Part shown: positions 12,797 through 19,053 of the stretch, one piece after another | Layout of the letters: every line of letters starts with the position of its first letter | Numbering within the stretch: the first letter of the stretch is position 1 | From: Rubrobacter sp. | Lineage (GTDB): Bacteria; Actinomycetota; Rubrobacteria; Rubrobacterales; Rubrobacteraceae | Reading direction: 5' to 3' | DNA length: 19,053 nucleotides | Assembly: GCA_016781725.1 (NCBI GenBank) | Contig: JADDPU010000589.1 | Location: 1 to 19,053 of the forward strand | Notes under the pieces: model-generated | Told to the model about the DNA's origin: nothing | Database searches by the model: none | What the model saw: the letters and a program-made list of their open reading frames with translations, nothing else | Translations under genes and position numbers: made by a program

Positions 12797-13807
12797 ATGC
12801 GGATCGCGGTAGACGCCCTCGGCGGGGACAACGCCCCGGAGGAGGTCGTGGCCGGCGCGGTCGGTGCCGCGAAGAGGTTGCCGCGAGACGAGATCCTGCT
12901 AGTTGGCGACCCTGGCACCATCGGGGCGAGCCTGGGCTCTGACTCGCCCTCGAACGTCTCGGTTCGCGCGGCGGGCGCCGCCGTCGGGATGGATGAGGAG
13001 CCTTCGACGGCCTTGAGGCGGCGTCCTGACGCGAGCGTCGCCGTGGCGGCGGGGATGGTGCGCGACGGCGAGGCCGACGCCCTCTTCTCCGCGGGGAGCA
13101 CGGGGGCTACCGTGGCGGCGGCCCTGCTTCGGATCGGCCGCCTCAAGGGTTGTCGCAGGCCGGCCATCGCCACGGTGCTGCCTTTCCCCTCGCCCGCCAT
13201 CTTGCTCGACGCCGGGGCGACCGTCTCGTGCAGGCCGCAGGACCTCCTGAATTTCGCTATTCTTGGGGCAGTGTTCGCGGAGCGCTACTTCGGGTTGGAA
13301 GGCGCGGCCAGGGTCGGGCTCGTCAACGTCGGGGAGGAACCCGGGAAGGGGACCGACCTGGCCAAGGAGGCGCACGCCCTGATCTCCGCCTCCGGGGTGC
13401 GTTTCGTCGGTAACGTGGAGGGAAGGGACGTGGGGCGCGGGGTGGCCGACGTGCTGGTAACCGACGGCTTTACAGGCAACGTCGTCCTCAAGACCGCCGA
13501 GGGGGTCGCGCGCGAGATACTCGGCATGGTCCGCTCGGCGATGACGGGTAGCTTGGTGAGCAAGCTCGCCGCCGGCGTCCTTCGGCCGCGGCTCGTTAGG
13601 GTGAGAGACCGCGTAGATCCCGAGAACTACGGGGGTTCCTACCTGCTCGGCGTCAGGGGTCCCGTGGTGATCGGGCACGGCAACTCCAGGGCCAGGGGTG
13701 TCGAGAACGCGATAGTAGGCATCTCGCGCACCGGCGGCGGGCTTACCGCGGCGCTGGAGGACGCCCTGGGCTCCGTCCACGCGCGCCAGGTCGAGGGGGC
13801 ATCTTGA
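12797..13807 (+). CDS. plsX: phosphate acyltransferase PlsX
   Basis: PlsX is a peripheral membrane enzyme that converts acyl-ACP and phosphate to acyl-phosphate, the donor used by PlsY to start phospholipid synthesis. The 336 residues are normal length. Seen motifs are MRIAVDALGGDNAP at the N-terminus, a FSAGSTGATVAAAL block near 97-110, VNVGEEPGKGTD near the middle, VTDGFTGNVVLKTAEG, and the C-terminal block with GGSYLLGVRGPVVIGHG. The ATG start is fixed by the conserved N-terminus, yet no Shine-Dalgarno sequence lies in the 22 bases after rpmF, so coupling to rpmF is likely. It overlaps fabH by 4 bases. PlsX and the FakA-like kinase upstream make the same product from different sources. Confidence 0.97.
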   Translation: MRIAVDALGGDNAPEEVVAGAVGAAKRLPRDEILLVGDPGTIGASLGSDSPSNVSVRAAGAAVGMDEEPSTALRRRPDASVAVAAGMVRDGEADALFSAGSTGATVAAALLRIGRLKGCRRPAIATVLPFPSPAILLDAGATVSCRPQDLLNFAILGAVFAERYFGLEGAARVGLVNVGEEPGKGTDLAKEAHALISASGVRFVGNVEGRDVGRGVADVLVTDGFTGNVVLKTAEGVAREILGMVRSAMTGSLVSKLAAGVLRPRLVRVRDRVDPENYGGSYLLGVRGPVVIGHGNSRARGVENAIVGISRTGGGLTAALEDALGSVHARQVEGAS

Positions 13808-14751
13808 ACAACCGACCCGTGGGCAGGATCGTCGGGGTCGGGCGCGCGCTCGGGAGCAGGGTAGTGACCAACACCGATCTGGAGGGCGTCCTCGACACGA
13901 CGGACGAGTGGATCTCCACGCGCACCGGCATAAGGGAGCGACGCTTCGTGGGTGAGGGCGAAAGTTGCGCGACGCTCGCGATCGAAGCCTCAAAACAGGC
14001 GCTCGAGCACGCCGGGGTCGAGGCCGGGTCCATAGATCTCATCATCTGCGGGACCTCGACCGCGCCCGAGTCCATGCCCTCTGTTGCGTGCTTGATCGGG
14101 GAGGAGATCGGGGTCCCCGGCGTAGGTGCTATGGACCTGGCGGCGGCCTGCTCCGGCTTCTCCTACTCCGCGACCGTGGCGGCCTCCATGCTACGAAGCG
14201 GCGTGGCCTCGAGGGTCCTGCTCGTCGGCGCCGACGCGATGAGCACCATCGTCGACCAGGCCGACCGCTCGACTGCCGTGCTCTTCGGCGACGGCGCCGG
14301 CGCCGCCGTGCTCGACTCAGGAGACGGGGAGTCAGGGTTCGTCGACCACATCCTCGGCGCCGACGGCCGCGGGGCGCCGCTCGGGCGCGCCGGGCACCCT
14401 GGCGACGACCACAAGCTGTTCCAGAACGGCCGTGAGGTATTCAAGTTCGCGGTCAGGATCTTCCCCGAGATGGTGGAGAAACTTCTGTCCAGGAACAACG
14501 TCGCTCCCGGGGAGGTCCAGTACGTCATCCCCCACCAGGCGAACGCCAGGATCATAAAGGCGGCTGTGAAGAAGATGGAGGTGCCCGAGGAGCGCGTCGT
14601 CATCAACCTGAACAGGTTCGGGAACACCTCCGCCGCGAGCATCCCGCTCTCGTACCCCGACATCTACGACGAGATGGAGCCGGGCAAGTACATAGTCACC
14701 GTGGGCTTCGGGTTCGGCCTCACCTGGGCCGCGAACCTTTACAGGATCTAA
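13804..14751 (+). CDS. fabH: beta-ketoacyl-ACP synthase III
   Basis: KAS III starts fatty acid synthesis by condensing a short acyl-CoA with malonyl-ACP. In actinomycetes it often uses branched primers, but the primer cannot be told here. The 315 residues are normal length. The Cys-His-Asn triad is complete: C116 in AAACSGFSYS, H244 in IPHQANARII and N274 in RFGNTSAASIP. DTTDEWISTRTGIRERR (31-47) and the GFGFGLTWAA end are typical. The TTG start shares TTGA with the plsX stop, and purine-rich GAGGGGG lies just upstream. Ending in TAA, it is followed 3 bases later by fabD. Confidence 0.97.
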   Translation: MNNRPVGRIVGVGRALGSRVVTNTDLEGVLDTTDEWISTRTGIRERRFVGEGESCATLAIEASKQALEHAGVEAGSIDLIICGTSTAPESMPSVACLIGEEIGVPGVGAMDLAAACSGFSYSATVAASMLRSGVASRVLLVGADAMSTIVDQADRSTAVLFGDGAGAAVLDSGDGESGFVDHILGADGRGAPLGRAGHPGDDHKLFQNGREVFKFAVRIFPEMVEKLLSRNNVAPGEVQYVIPHQANARIIKAAVKKMEVPEERVVINLNRFGNTSAASIPLSYPDIYDEMEPGKYIVTVGFGFGLTWAANLYRI

Positions 14752-14753
14752 GG

Positions 14754-15581
14754 GTGCACCGAGAGGAGATCAGGCGCGCCGTGGTCTTTCCGGGACAGGG
14801 CACCGTCGGGGGCGAGGTCTCGGGGAGCGTGCGCGAGGCGGTCCAGGGGTACCTCGGTGAGACCGAGACTCCCTACCAGCTCTCCGTCTTCGCCGCCACC
14901 GTGGATCTCCTGTACCGGCTGCGGGAGCGCGGGATCGTCCCCGACGTCGTGGCCGGTCACTCGCTCGGGGAGTACGCCGCCGCCCACGCCGCTGGCTCTT
15001 TAAGGCTCGAGGACGGGGTAAGGCTCGTGGCCGAGAGGGACCGCCTGATGGGCGAGGCGGCGCGGGAGAGGCCCGGGGGAATGGTCGCCCTCGTCGGGGC
15101 CGACCCGGCCGAGGTCGCGCGGGCCGCCGAGGAGGCCGAAGGGGTGGTAGTGGCGGCCAACTTCAACACGCCGCGACAGACGGTGATCTCCGGGGAGAGA
15201 TCGGCGCTCGAGGCCGTGGGCGAGAGGGTCCGTGGGCGGAAGGTGGCGTTGAACGTGGCAGGGGCGTTCCACTCGCCGCTGATGCAACCCGCCTCGCGCA
15301 AGATGGAGGCGCTCCTCGCCGAGGTAGCGCTCGAGGAGCCGGAGATCCCGATGGTAGGAGCGACGGACGGGGCGGTGCTGTCGACGGCCGAGGAGATCAG
15401 GGAGGCTCTGCGCGGCCAGATGCTCTCGCCTGTGCGGTGGGTGGCCGTCGTGGAGCGCTTTATAGAGCTTGGGGTTAGAGAGATCTTCGAGGCGGGGGAG
15501 GACGGTACGCTGACCAGGATGCTGCGGGACTTCAAGAGAAAAGATGTCGAGGGCCACGCGGCTGGGGAGGTGCTTTCGTGA
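14754..15581 (+). CDS. fabD: malonyl-CoA:ACP transacylase, short form
   Basis: FabD moves malonyl from CoA to acyl carrier protein, supplying extender units for FabH and FabF. The active-site elements are present: FPGQG (12-16), the nucleophile S70 in GHSLGEYAAAHAAG (68-81), R95 and H173 in AFHSPLM (172-178). SPVRW (225-229) and the EAGEDGTLTRML end are also typical. At 275 residues it is shorter than the usual 300-310. The missing part is concentrated between FPGQG and the helix before GHSLG, where about 30-35 residues are absent relative to E. coli FabD. The GTG start is 3 bases after the fabH stop. It overlaps fabZ by 4 bases (GTGA). The catalytic set is intact, so I expect it to be active. 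Confidence 0.95.
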   Translation: MHREEIRRAVVFPGQGTVGGEVSGSVREAVQGYLGETETPYQLSVFAATVDLLYRLRERGIVPDVVAGHSLGEYAAAHAAGSLRLEDGVRLVAERDRLMGEAARERPGGMVALVGADPAEVARAAEEAEGVVVAANFNTPRQTVISGERSALEAVGERVRGRKVALNVAGAFHSPLMQPASRKMEALLAEVALEEPEIPMVGATDGAVLSTAEEIREALRGQMLSPVRWVAVVERFIELGVREIFEAGEDGTLTRMLRDFKRKDVEGHAAGEVLS

Positions 15582-16027
15582 AGGCGCCTCTGGGGCCGGC
15601 CGAGATCCGCGAGCTCATACCGCACCGCTACCCGTTTCTGCTCGTGGACAGGATCGAGGAGCTAGAGCCGGGGGTGAGGGCGGTCGGCCTGAAGAACGTT
15701 TCCCAGAACGAACCCTTCTTCCAGGGGCACTTTCCTGACTACCCGGTCATGCCCGGCGTGCTGATCATCGAGGCTATGGCGCAGGTCGGGGCAGTCGGTG
15801 TCATGGCGGGTGGAGAGCACCGGGAGAGGCTCGCGCTCTTCGCCGGGATAGACGGGGTGCGGTTCAGGCGGCAGGTCGTGCCAGGCGACGCCTTGAGGAT
15901 GGAGGTCGAGATCACCCGCCTCAAGGGCAAGGTGGGCCGGGGCAGGGGCCGGGCAACTGTAGAAGGCGAGCGGGTCTGCGAGGCGGAGTTGATGTTCGCC
16001 TTCGCCGACAGGGGGGAGGTCGGGTGA
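15578..16027 (+). CDS. fabZ: 3-hydroxyacyl-ACP dehydratase FabZ
   Basis: FabZ removes water from 3-hydroxyacyl-ACP to give trans-2-enoyl-ACP in the elongation cycle. The 149-residue hot-dog-fold protein has LIPHRYPFLLVDRI (13-26), the catalytic His in QGHFPDYPVMPGV (H51) and the catalytic Glu in IIEAMAQVGAV (E65). The GTG start shares four bases (GTGA) with the fabD stop and has GGGGAGG a few bases upstream. It overlaps fabG by four bases. A dedicated FabZ here is a minor point of interest, because many actinobacteria use HadAB-type dehydratases instead. Confidence 0.96.
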   Translation: MKAPLGPAEIRELIPHRYPFLLVDRIEELEPGVRAVGLKNVSQNEPFFQGHFPDYPVMPGVLIIEAMAQVGAVGVMAGGEHRERLALFAGIDGVRFRRQVVPGDALRMEVEITRLKGKVGRGRGRATVEGERVCEAELMFAFADRGEVG

Positions 16028-16770
16028 TCGAGGGCGGCAGGGTCGCTGTCGTCACCGGCGGGGGACGCGGCATCGGGCGCGAGATCGCCCTGCGCCTCGC
16101 CAGGGAGGGCGCGGACGTGGCGATCTCGTACCGTAAGGCCGAGGCGGCGGCCGAGGCGGCGGCGGAGGCGGTGCGCGAGGCCGGGGTCAGGTGCGAGCTC
16201 TTCAGGGGCGACGTGGCAGCGCCGGGGGACGTGGACGATCTCTTCAAAGGCGTCAACGAGGCGTTCGGGCGGTTGGACATCCTCGTCAACAACGCCGGCG
16301 TCACGCGGGACAACCTCATGATGCGCATGAAGGAGGACGAGTTCGACGAGGTCTTGCGGACCAACCTCAAGGGCACCTACCTGTGCACGCGGGCTGCCTT
16401 GAGGCCGATGGTGCGGGCCCGGTGGGGCCGCATCGTGAACATCTCCTCGGTTGTCGGGCTCGTCGGGAACGCCGGGCAGGCCAACTACGCGGCCTCCAAG
16501 GCGGGGATCATCGGCTTTACGAAGAGCGTGGCAAGGGAGGTTGCGCAGCGCGGCATAACGGCCAACGTGGTGGCTCCGGGGTACGTGGAGACGGAGCTCA
16601 CCGGGAGCCTGCCCGAGAAGGTCAAGGACCAGATAAAGGCGCAGGTCCCGTCGGGCCGCTTCGGGGAGGCCGGGGAGGTGGCCGAGGTGGTAGCTTTCCT
16701 GGTCGGCGAGGGGGCCGGATACGTCACAGGACAAACCGTGGCCGTGGACGGCGGCATGACTATGCAATAG
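16024..16770 (+). CDS. fabG: 3-oxoacyl-ACP reductase FabG
   Basis: FabG uses NADPH to reduce 3-oxoacyl-ACP to 3-hydroxyacyl-ACP. This short-chain dehydrogenase of 248 residues has the cofactor motif TGGGRGIG (11-18), NNAG (89-92) and the catalytic set N114, S142, Y155 and K159 in NISSVVG and QANYAASKAG. PGYVETELTG and the VDGGMTMQ ending are also typical. Helix alphaB contains a repetitive AEAAAEAAAEAV stretch (39-50), encoded by GAGGCGGCGG-like repeats, which is length-variable in this family. The GTG start shares GTGA with the fabZ stop. Its membership of FabG rather than another dehydrogenase rests on the motifs and the operon. Confidence 0.96.
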   Translation: MIEGGRVAVVTGGGRGIGREIALRLAREGADVAISYRKAEAAAEAAAEAVREAGVRCELFRGDVAAPGDVDDLFKGVNEAFGRLDILVNNAGVTRDNLMMRMKEDEFDEVLRTNLKGTYLCTRAALRPMVRARWGRIVNISSVVGLVGNAGQANYAASKAGIIGFTKSVAREVAQRGITANVVAPGYVETELTGSLPEKVKDQIKAQVPSGRFGEAGEVAEVVAFLVGEGAGYVTGQTVAVDGGMTMQ

Positions 16771-16783
16771 GGTATTTTCGGTT

Positions 16784-16789
16784 TACACT
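16784..16789 (+). promoter_or_regulatory. possible -10 box in the fabG-acpP gap
   Basis: TACACT fits TAnnnT and lies in the only gap of any size inside the fatty acid cluster (16771-16850), about 62 bases before the acpP start. The -35 position 17 bases upstream (TATGCA) matches consensus poorly. A separate promoter here would help make acyl carrier protein in excess of the enzymes. I see no hairpin terminator in the gap. Confidence 0.25.
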
Positions 16790-16850
16790 ACGCGCTATCC
16801 CGCAGAGGGGTGGTCGTAACGTGTAGCAAACCGCGGAGAGGAGAGACGAC

Positions 16851-17096
16851 TTGGAGCGCGAAGAGGTACTCGGCAAGATCCAGGAGATAACCGCCGACCG
16901 GCTAGGAGTGGACGAGGGCGACGTGACCCCCGACGCCTCCTTCCGCGAGGACCTGGAGGCTGACTCTTTGGATCTCGTGGAGCTCATCATGGAGCTAGAG
17001 GAGCAGTTCGGGATGGAGATCCCCGACGAGGAGGCCGAGAAGATCACCACGGTCGACGAGGCCGTCGAGTACGTGATGGAGCACCAGGCCGCGTGA
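16851..17096 (+). CDS. acpP: acyl carrier protein
   Basis: AcpP carries growing acyl chains on a 4'-phosphopantetheine arm through the FabD/H/G/Z/F reactions. The 81-residue acidic helical protein has the attachment motif with S39 in DLEADSLDLVELI (34-46), followed by the usual EEQFGMEIPDEEAEKI. The start is TTG, a rare codon, supported by the purine-rich GGAGAGGAGAG that ends several bases upstream and by the family length. It sits between fabG and fabF and overlaps fabF by four bases. Its arm derives from CoA, whose synthesis uses the CoaD encoded 5 kb upstream. Confidence 0.97.
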   Translation: MEREEVLGKIQEITADRLGVDEGDVTPDASFREDLEADSLDLVELIMELEEQFGMEIPDEEAEKITTVDEAVEYVMEHQAA

Positions 17097-18352
17097 CCGA
17101 GCCCGCCTCAACAAATGGTAGGGGAAGGGCGCTCATAACCGGCGCCGGCGCCGTGACGCCCCTTGGGATCGGGGTCGAGAACTTCTGGGACGCGTCGTTG
17201 CACGGCAAGAGCGGGATAGGGGAGATCACCCTCTTCGATCCCTCTCCGTATCCGTCCCGGATCGCCGGGGAGTGCTCGGACTTTGACCCGACGGACTTTA
17301 TGGGCAAGAAACAGGCCCGCAGGATGGACCGCTTCGCCCAACTCGGCATCGCGGCCGGCATCGAGGCCGCCGAGAGCGCAGGGGTGGCCGATATCGTCAG
17401 GACTAACCCCGAGAGGGTCGGCATAGTGATGGGCAGCGGCATCGGGGGCCTCTCCACCTGGGAGCGCGAGTACCGCGTTTTGAGCGAGCGGGGGGCGGGC
17501 CGGGTGAGCCCGTTCCTGATCACGATGATGGTCCCGAACATGGCCGCGGGGCAACTGGCGATCATGCTCGGGGCGACGGGCCCGAGCCAGTGTCCGGTCC
17601 TTGCGTGCGCGACCGGCGGCGAGGCCATCGCCGAAGGGCTCGAGCTGATCCGGCGCGGCGACGCCGACGTGGTGATCGCCGGCTCCTCCGAAGCCCCGAT
17701 CACGCCGCTCTCCATGGCCGGTTTTTGCGCGATCCGGGCGGTCAGCCGCCGCAACGACGAGCCGGCCCGGGCGAGCCGGCCCTTCGACGCGGGCCGCGAC
17801 GGGTTCGTTATGAGCGAGGGCGCGGGAGCCGTCGTCCTCGAGAGCGAGGAGCACGCGGCGCGGCGGGGCGCCGAGCCCATCGCGGCCGTCGCCGGCTACG
17901 GGCGCACCACCGACGCCTACCACGTCACAGCCCCCGACGAGGAGGGCAGGGGCGTCGAGCGCGCCATGCGCCACGCCCTGGAGGACGGGGGGCTGACCCC
18001 AGAGCAGATCGGGCACGTCAACGCCCACGCCACGGCGACCCCGACCGGGGACGGCCCGGAGTCGAAGGCGATCTCCAGGGTCGTGCCGCACGCGCTGGTC
18101 TCGGGAACAAAGTCCATGACCGGCCACTCCTTCGGGGCCGTCGGGGCGACCGAGGGCATCATGTGCGCCCTGGCCATCAAGCACAAGGTAGTCCCGCCGA
18201 CCATCAACCTGGAGACGCTCGCCGACGACTGCGAGCCGCTGAACTATGTCGGGAACGAGGCCACCGAGGCCCCCGACCTCGAGGCGGCCATCTCGAACTC
18301 GATGGGCTTCGGCGGCCACAACATCGTGGTCGCGTTCACGAGTGTACAATAA
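17093..18352 (+). CDS. fabF: beta-ketoacyl-ACP synthase II
   Basis: KAS II elongates acyl-ACP with malonyl-ACP in the later cycles. The 419 residues are normal length. The thiolase-fold active site is complete: C172 in LACATGGEAI, H312 in VNAHATATPTGD and H345 in KSMTGHSFGAVGA. The N-terminus (VTPLGIGVENFW) and the C-terminal SNSMGFGGHN (401-410) glycine loop are also typical. The GTG start shares GTGA with the acpP stop. The sequence resembles actinobacterial FabF/KasA-type enzymes. rnc starts 8 bases after its stop. Confidence 0.96.
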   Translation: MTEPASTNGRGRALITGAGAVTPLGIGVENFWDASLHGKSGIGEITLFDPSPYPSRIAGECSDFDPTDFMGKKQARRMDRFAQLGIAAGIEAAESAGVADIVRTNPERVGIVMGSGIGGLSTWEREYRVLSERGAGRVSPFLITMMVPNMAAGQLAIMLGATGPSQCPVLACATGGEAIAEGLELIRRGDADVVIAGSSEAPITPLSMAGFCAIRAVSRRNDEPARASRPFDAGRDGFVMSEGAGAVVLESEEHAARRGAEPIAAVAGYGRTTDAYHVTAPDEEGRGVERAMRHALEDGGLTPEQIGHVNAHATATPTGDGPESKAISRVVPHALVSGTKSMTGHSFGAVGATEGIMCALAIKHKVVPPTINLETLADDCEPLNYVGNEATEAPDLEAAISNSMGFGGHNIVVAFTSVQ

Positions 18353-18360
18353 GGAACGAG

Positions 18361-19020
18361 ATGTCTATAAGAGACCTCATAGCGGTCCTACCGGAACCTT
18401 TGAGGCAGCGCTCCCTGACCCACCCGAGCGTCGCCGACCCTTACGAGTCGAACGGGCGGCTCGAGTTCTTAGGGGACTCGGTCCTGAACAGCCGGGTGGC
18501 CGAGCTGGTCTTTCACGGCTACCCCGAGCTTCTTGAGGGAGACCTCACGCGCATCCGCGCGCACCTGGTCAGAAAGTCCTTCCTCGCCACGGTCGGCCGG
18601 GGCGAAGGCATAGAGGAGATGATCGAGAGCTCCGTCATCAACGACTCGGTGATCGCCGACACCGTGGAGGCCATACTCGGGGCAGCTTACCTCATAGACC
18701 GCGAGCTTGCCCTGCGAACCGTGGATGAGATCTTCAACCCCTCTGAGGTCGACACAGACGAGCTGCGCGACTGGAAGACGCTCCTGCAGGAGACGCTGCA
18801 GGCCGACGGCCTCAGGCCTACCTACCGCGTGATCTCCAAGCAGGGACCCGCCCACAGGCCAAGGTTCGTCTCCGGGGTCTCCGTTGACGGCCGCGAGGTC
18901 GCCACCGGCGAAGGCAGCTCGATCAAGGAGAGCGAGCAGACCGCGGCCCGCACGGCCCTGGAGATCCTGGGCATCCGCCCCGTCCCGCGCTCCACCGTCG
19001 AGGTGCACGTCGGGGCGTAG
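18361..19020 (+). CDS. rnc: ribonuclease III
   Basis: RNase III cleaves double-stranded RNA, including rRNA precursors. The 219-residue product has the catalytic domain (about 1-130) and a double-stranded RNA-binding domain (about 137-205, DWKTLLQETLQADG onward, then GEGSSIKESEQTAARTAL). The signature reads NGRLEFLGDS (31-40). The core acidic residues E35, D39, D100 and E103 are present, as is E59, but the first Glu of the usual NERLEFLGD is Gly32. The segment between helices before ADTVEAILGA (99-108) is also shorter by roughly 10 residues and lacks the common GxGE...GGR stretch. ATG 18361 has AAGGA 5 bases upstream. In-frame coding potential continues upstream only as a shadow of fabF. rnc near fabF, plsX and acpP is a widespread gene order. 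Confidence 0.94.
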   Translation: MSIRDLIAVLPEPLRQRSLTHPSVADPYESNGRLEFLGDSVLNSRVAELVFHGYPELLEGDLTRIRAHLVRKSFLATVGRGEGIEEMIESSVINDSVIADTVEAILGAAYLIDRELALRTVDEIFNPSEVDTDELRDWKTLLQETLQADGLRPTYRVISKQGPAHRPRFVSGVSVDGREVATGEGSSIKESEQTAARTALEILGIRPVPRSTVEVHVGA

Positions 19021-19053
19021 CCGCGCCACGCAACTCTCTCGCACCAGCCAGAC

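Noticed and set aside
16135..16170. GAGGCGGCGG-type repeat in fabG as a possible microsatellite or regulatory repeat.
   Set aside because: It encodes the Ala/Glu-rich alphaB helix of a normal FabG in frame, so codon use of a helical segment explains it.
17093..18352. FabF motifs NAHATATPTGD and GHSFGA differ from E. coli NAHGTSTP and GHLLGA, hinting at a divergent enzyme.
   Set aside because: Similar wording occurs in actinobacterial KAS enzymes (KasA has GHSIGA), and the Cys-His-His triad is complete.
17590..18360. Long open frame upstream of and continuous with rnc, which could suggest an extended RNase III.
   Set aside because: It lies entirely in another frame of fabF, is Arg/Gly-rich shadow translation, and rnc has its own ATG with a good ribosome binding site at the family start.

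Overview
This is a high-GC, gene-dense bacterial window that looks like chromosomal core DNA of an actinomycete-type organism. Rubrobacter or a deep-branching relative is my best guess, but that is an inference from gene order and protein style, not a database match. Three things point this way: frequent GTG and TTG starts, a SepIVA-like coiled-coil gene next to a DUF177 gene with rnc nearby (as in mycobacteria), and zinc-ribbon forms of L28 and L32. I see no insertion sequence, phage, CRISPR, tRNA or rRNA, and no composition break that suggests transfer.

Layout. (1) 1-999: the 3' part of a membrane protein that begins outside the window. (2) 1196-1867: rpe (pentose phosphate pathway). (3) 1912-5574: a complete riboflavin operon, ribD-ribE-ribBA-ribH. 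It has a recognisable promoter, an inverted repeat at the promoter, and an FMN riboswitch whose closing helix runs into the ribD Shine-Dalgarno sequence. rpe supplies ribulose 5-phosphate chemistry, and ribulose 5-phosphate is also a substrate of RibBA. (4) 5604-5825, minus strand: rpmB (L28), the only minus-strand gene, convergent with ribH and divergent from the next block. (5) 6015-10547: a fatty acid kinase pair (FakA-like DAK2 protein and a DegV/FakB protein), overlapping into recG. (6) 10555-11604: one uninterrupted reading frame encoding RsmD followed by CoaD, an apparent natural fusion. (7) 11627-12774: a SepIVA-like septation protein, a DUF177 protein and rpmF (L32). (8) 12797-18352: a near-complete type II fatty acid synthesis cluster, plsX-fabH-fabD-fabZ-fabG-acpP-fabF. 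Enoyl-ACP reductase is absent. (9) 18361-19020: rnc (RNase III).

How it fits together. The second half is a lipid-envelope growth cluster. FakA/FakB can make acyl-phosphate from free fatty acids, PlsX makes acyl-phosphate from acyl-ACP, the Fab enzymes build acyl-ACP, and CoaD makes the CoA precursor whose phosphopantetheine arm is put on AcpP. Ribosome genes (rpmF, rpmB, rsmD, rnc, DUF177) and a septation factor are mixed in, as is common in actinomycetes. Many neighbours overlap by 1 to 20 bases, which suggests translational coupling.

I did not find a clearly new multi-gene system. The best second-look items are the RsmD-CoaD fusion, the direct overlap of the FMN riboswitch with the start region of ribD, the promoter inverted repeat, an RNase III with altered conserved positions, a shortened FabD, a RecG with Cys in motif VI, and a probable leaderless start for the DUF177 gene.
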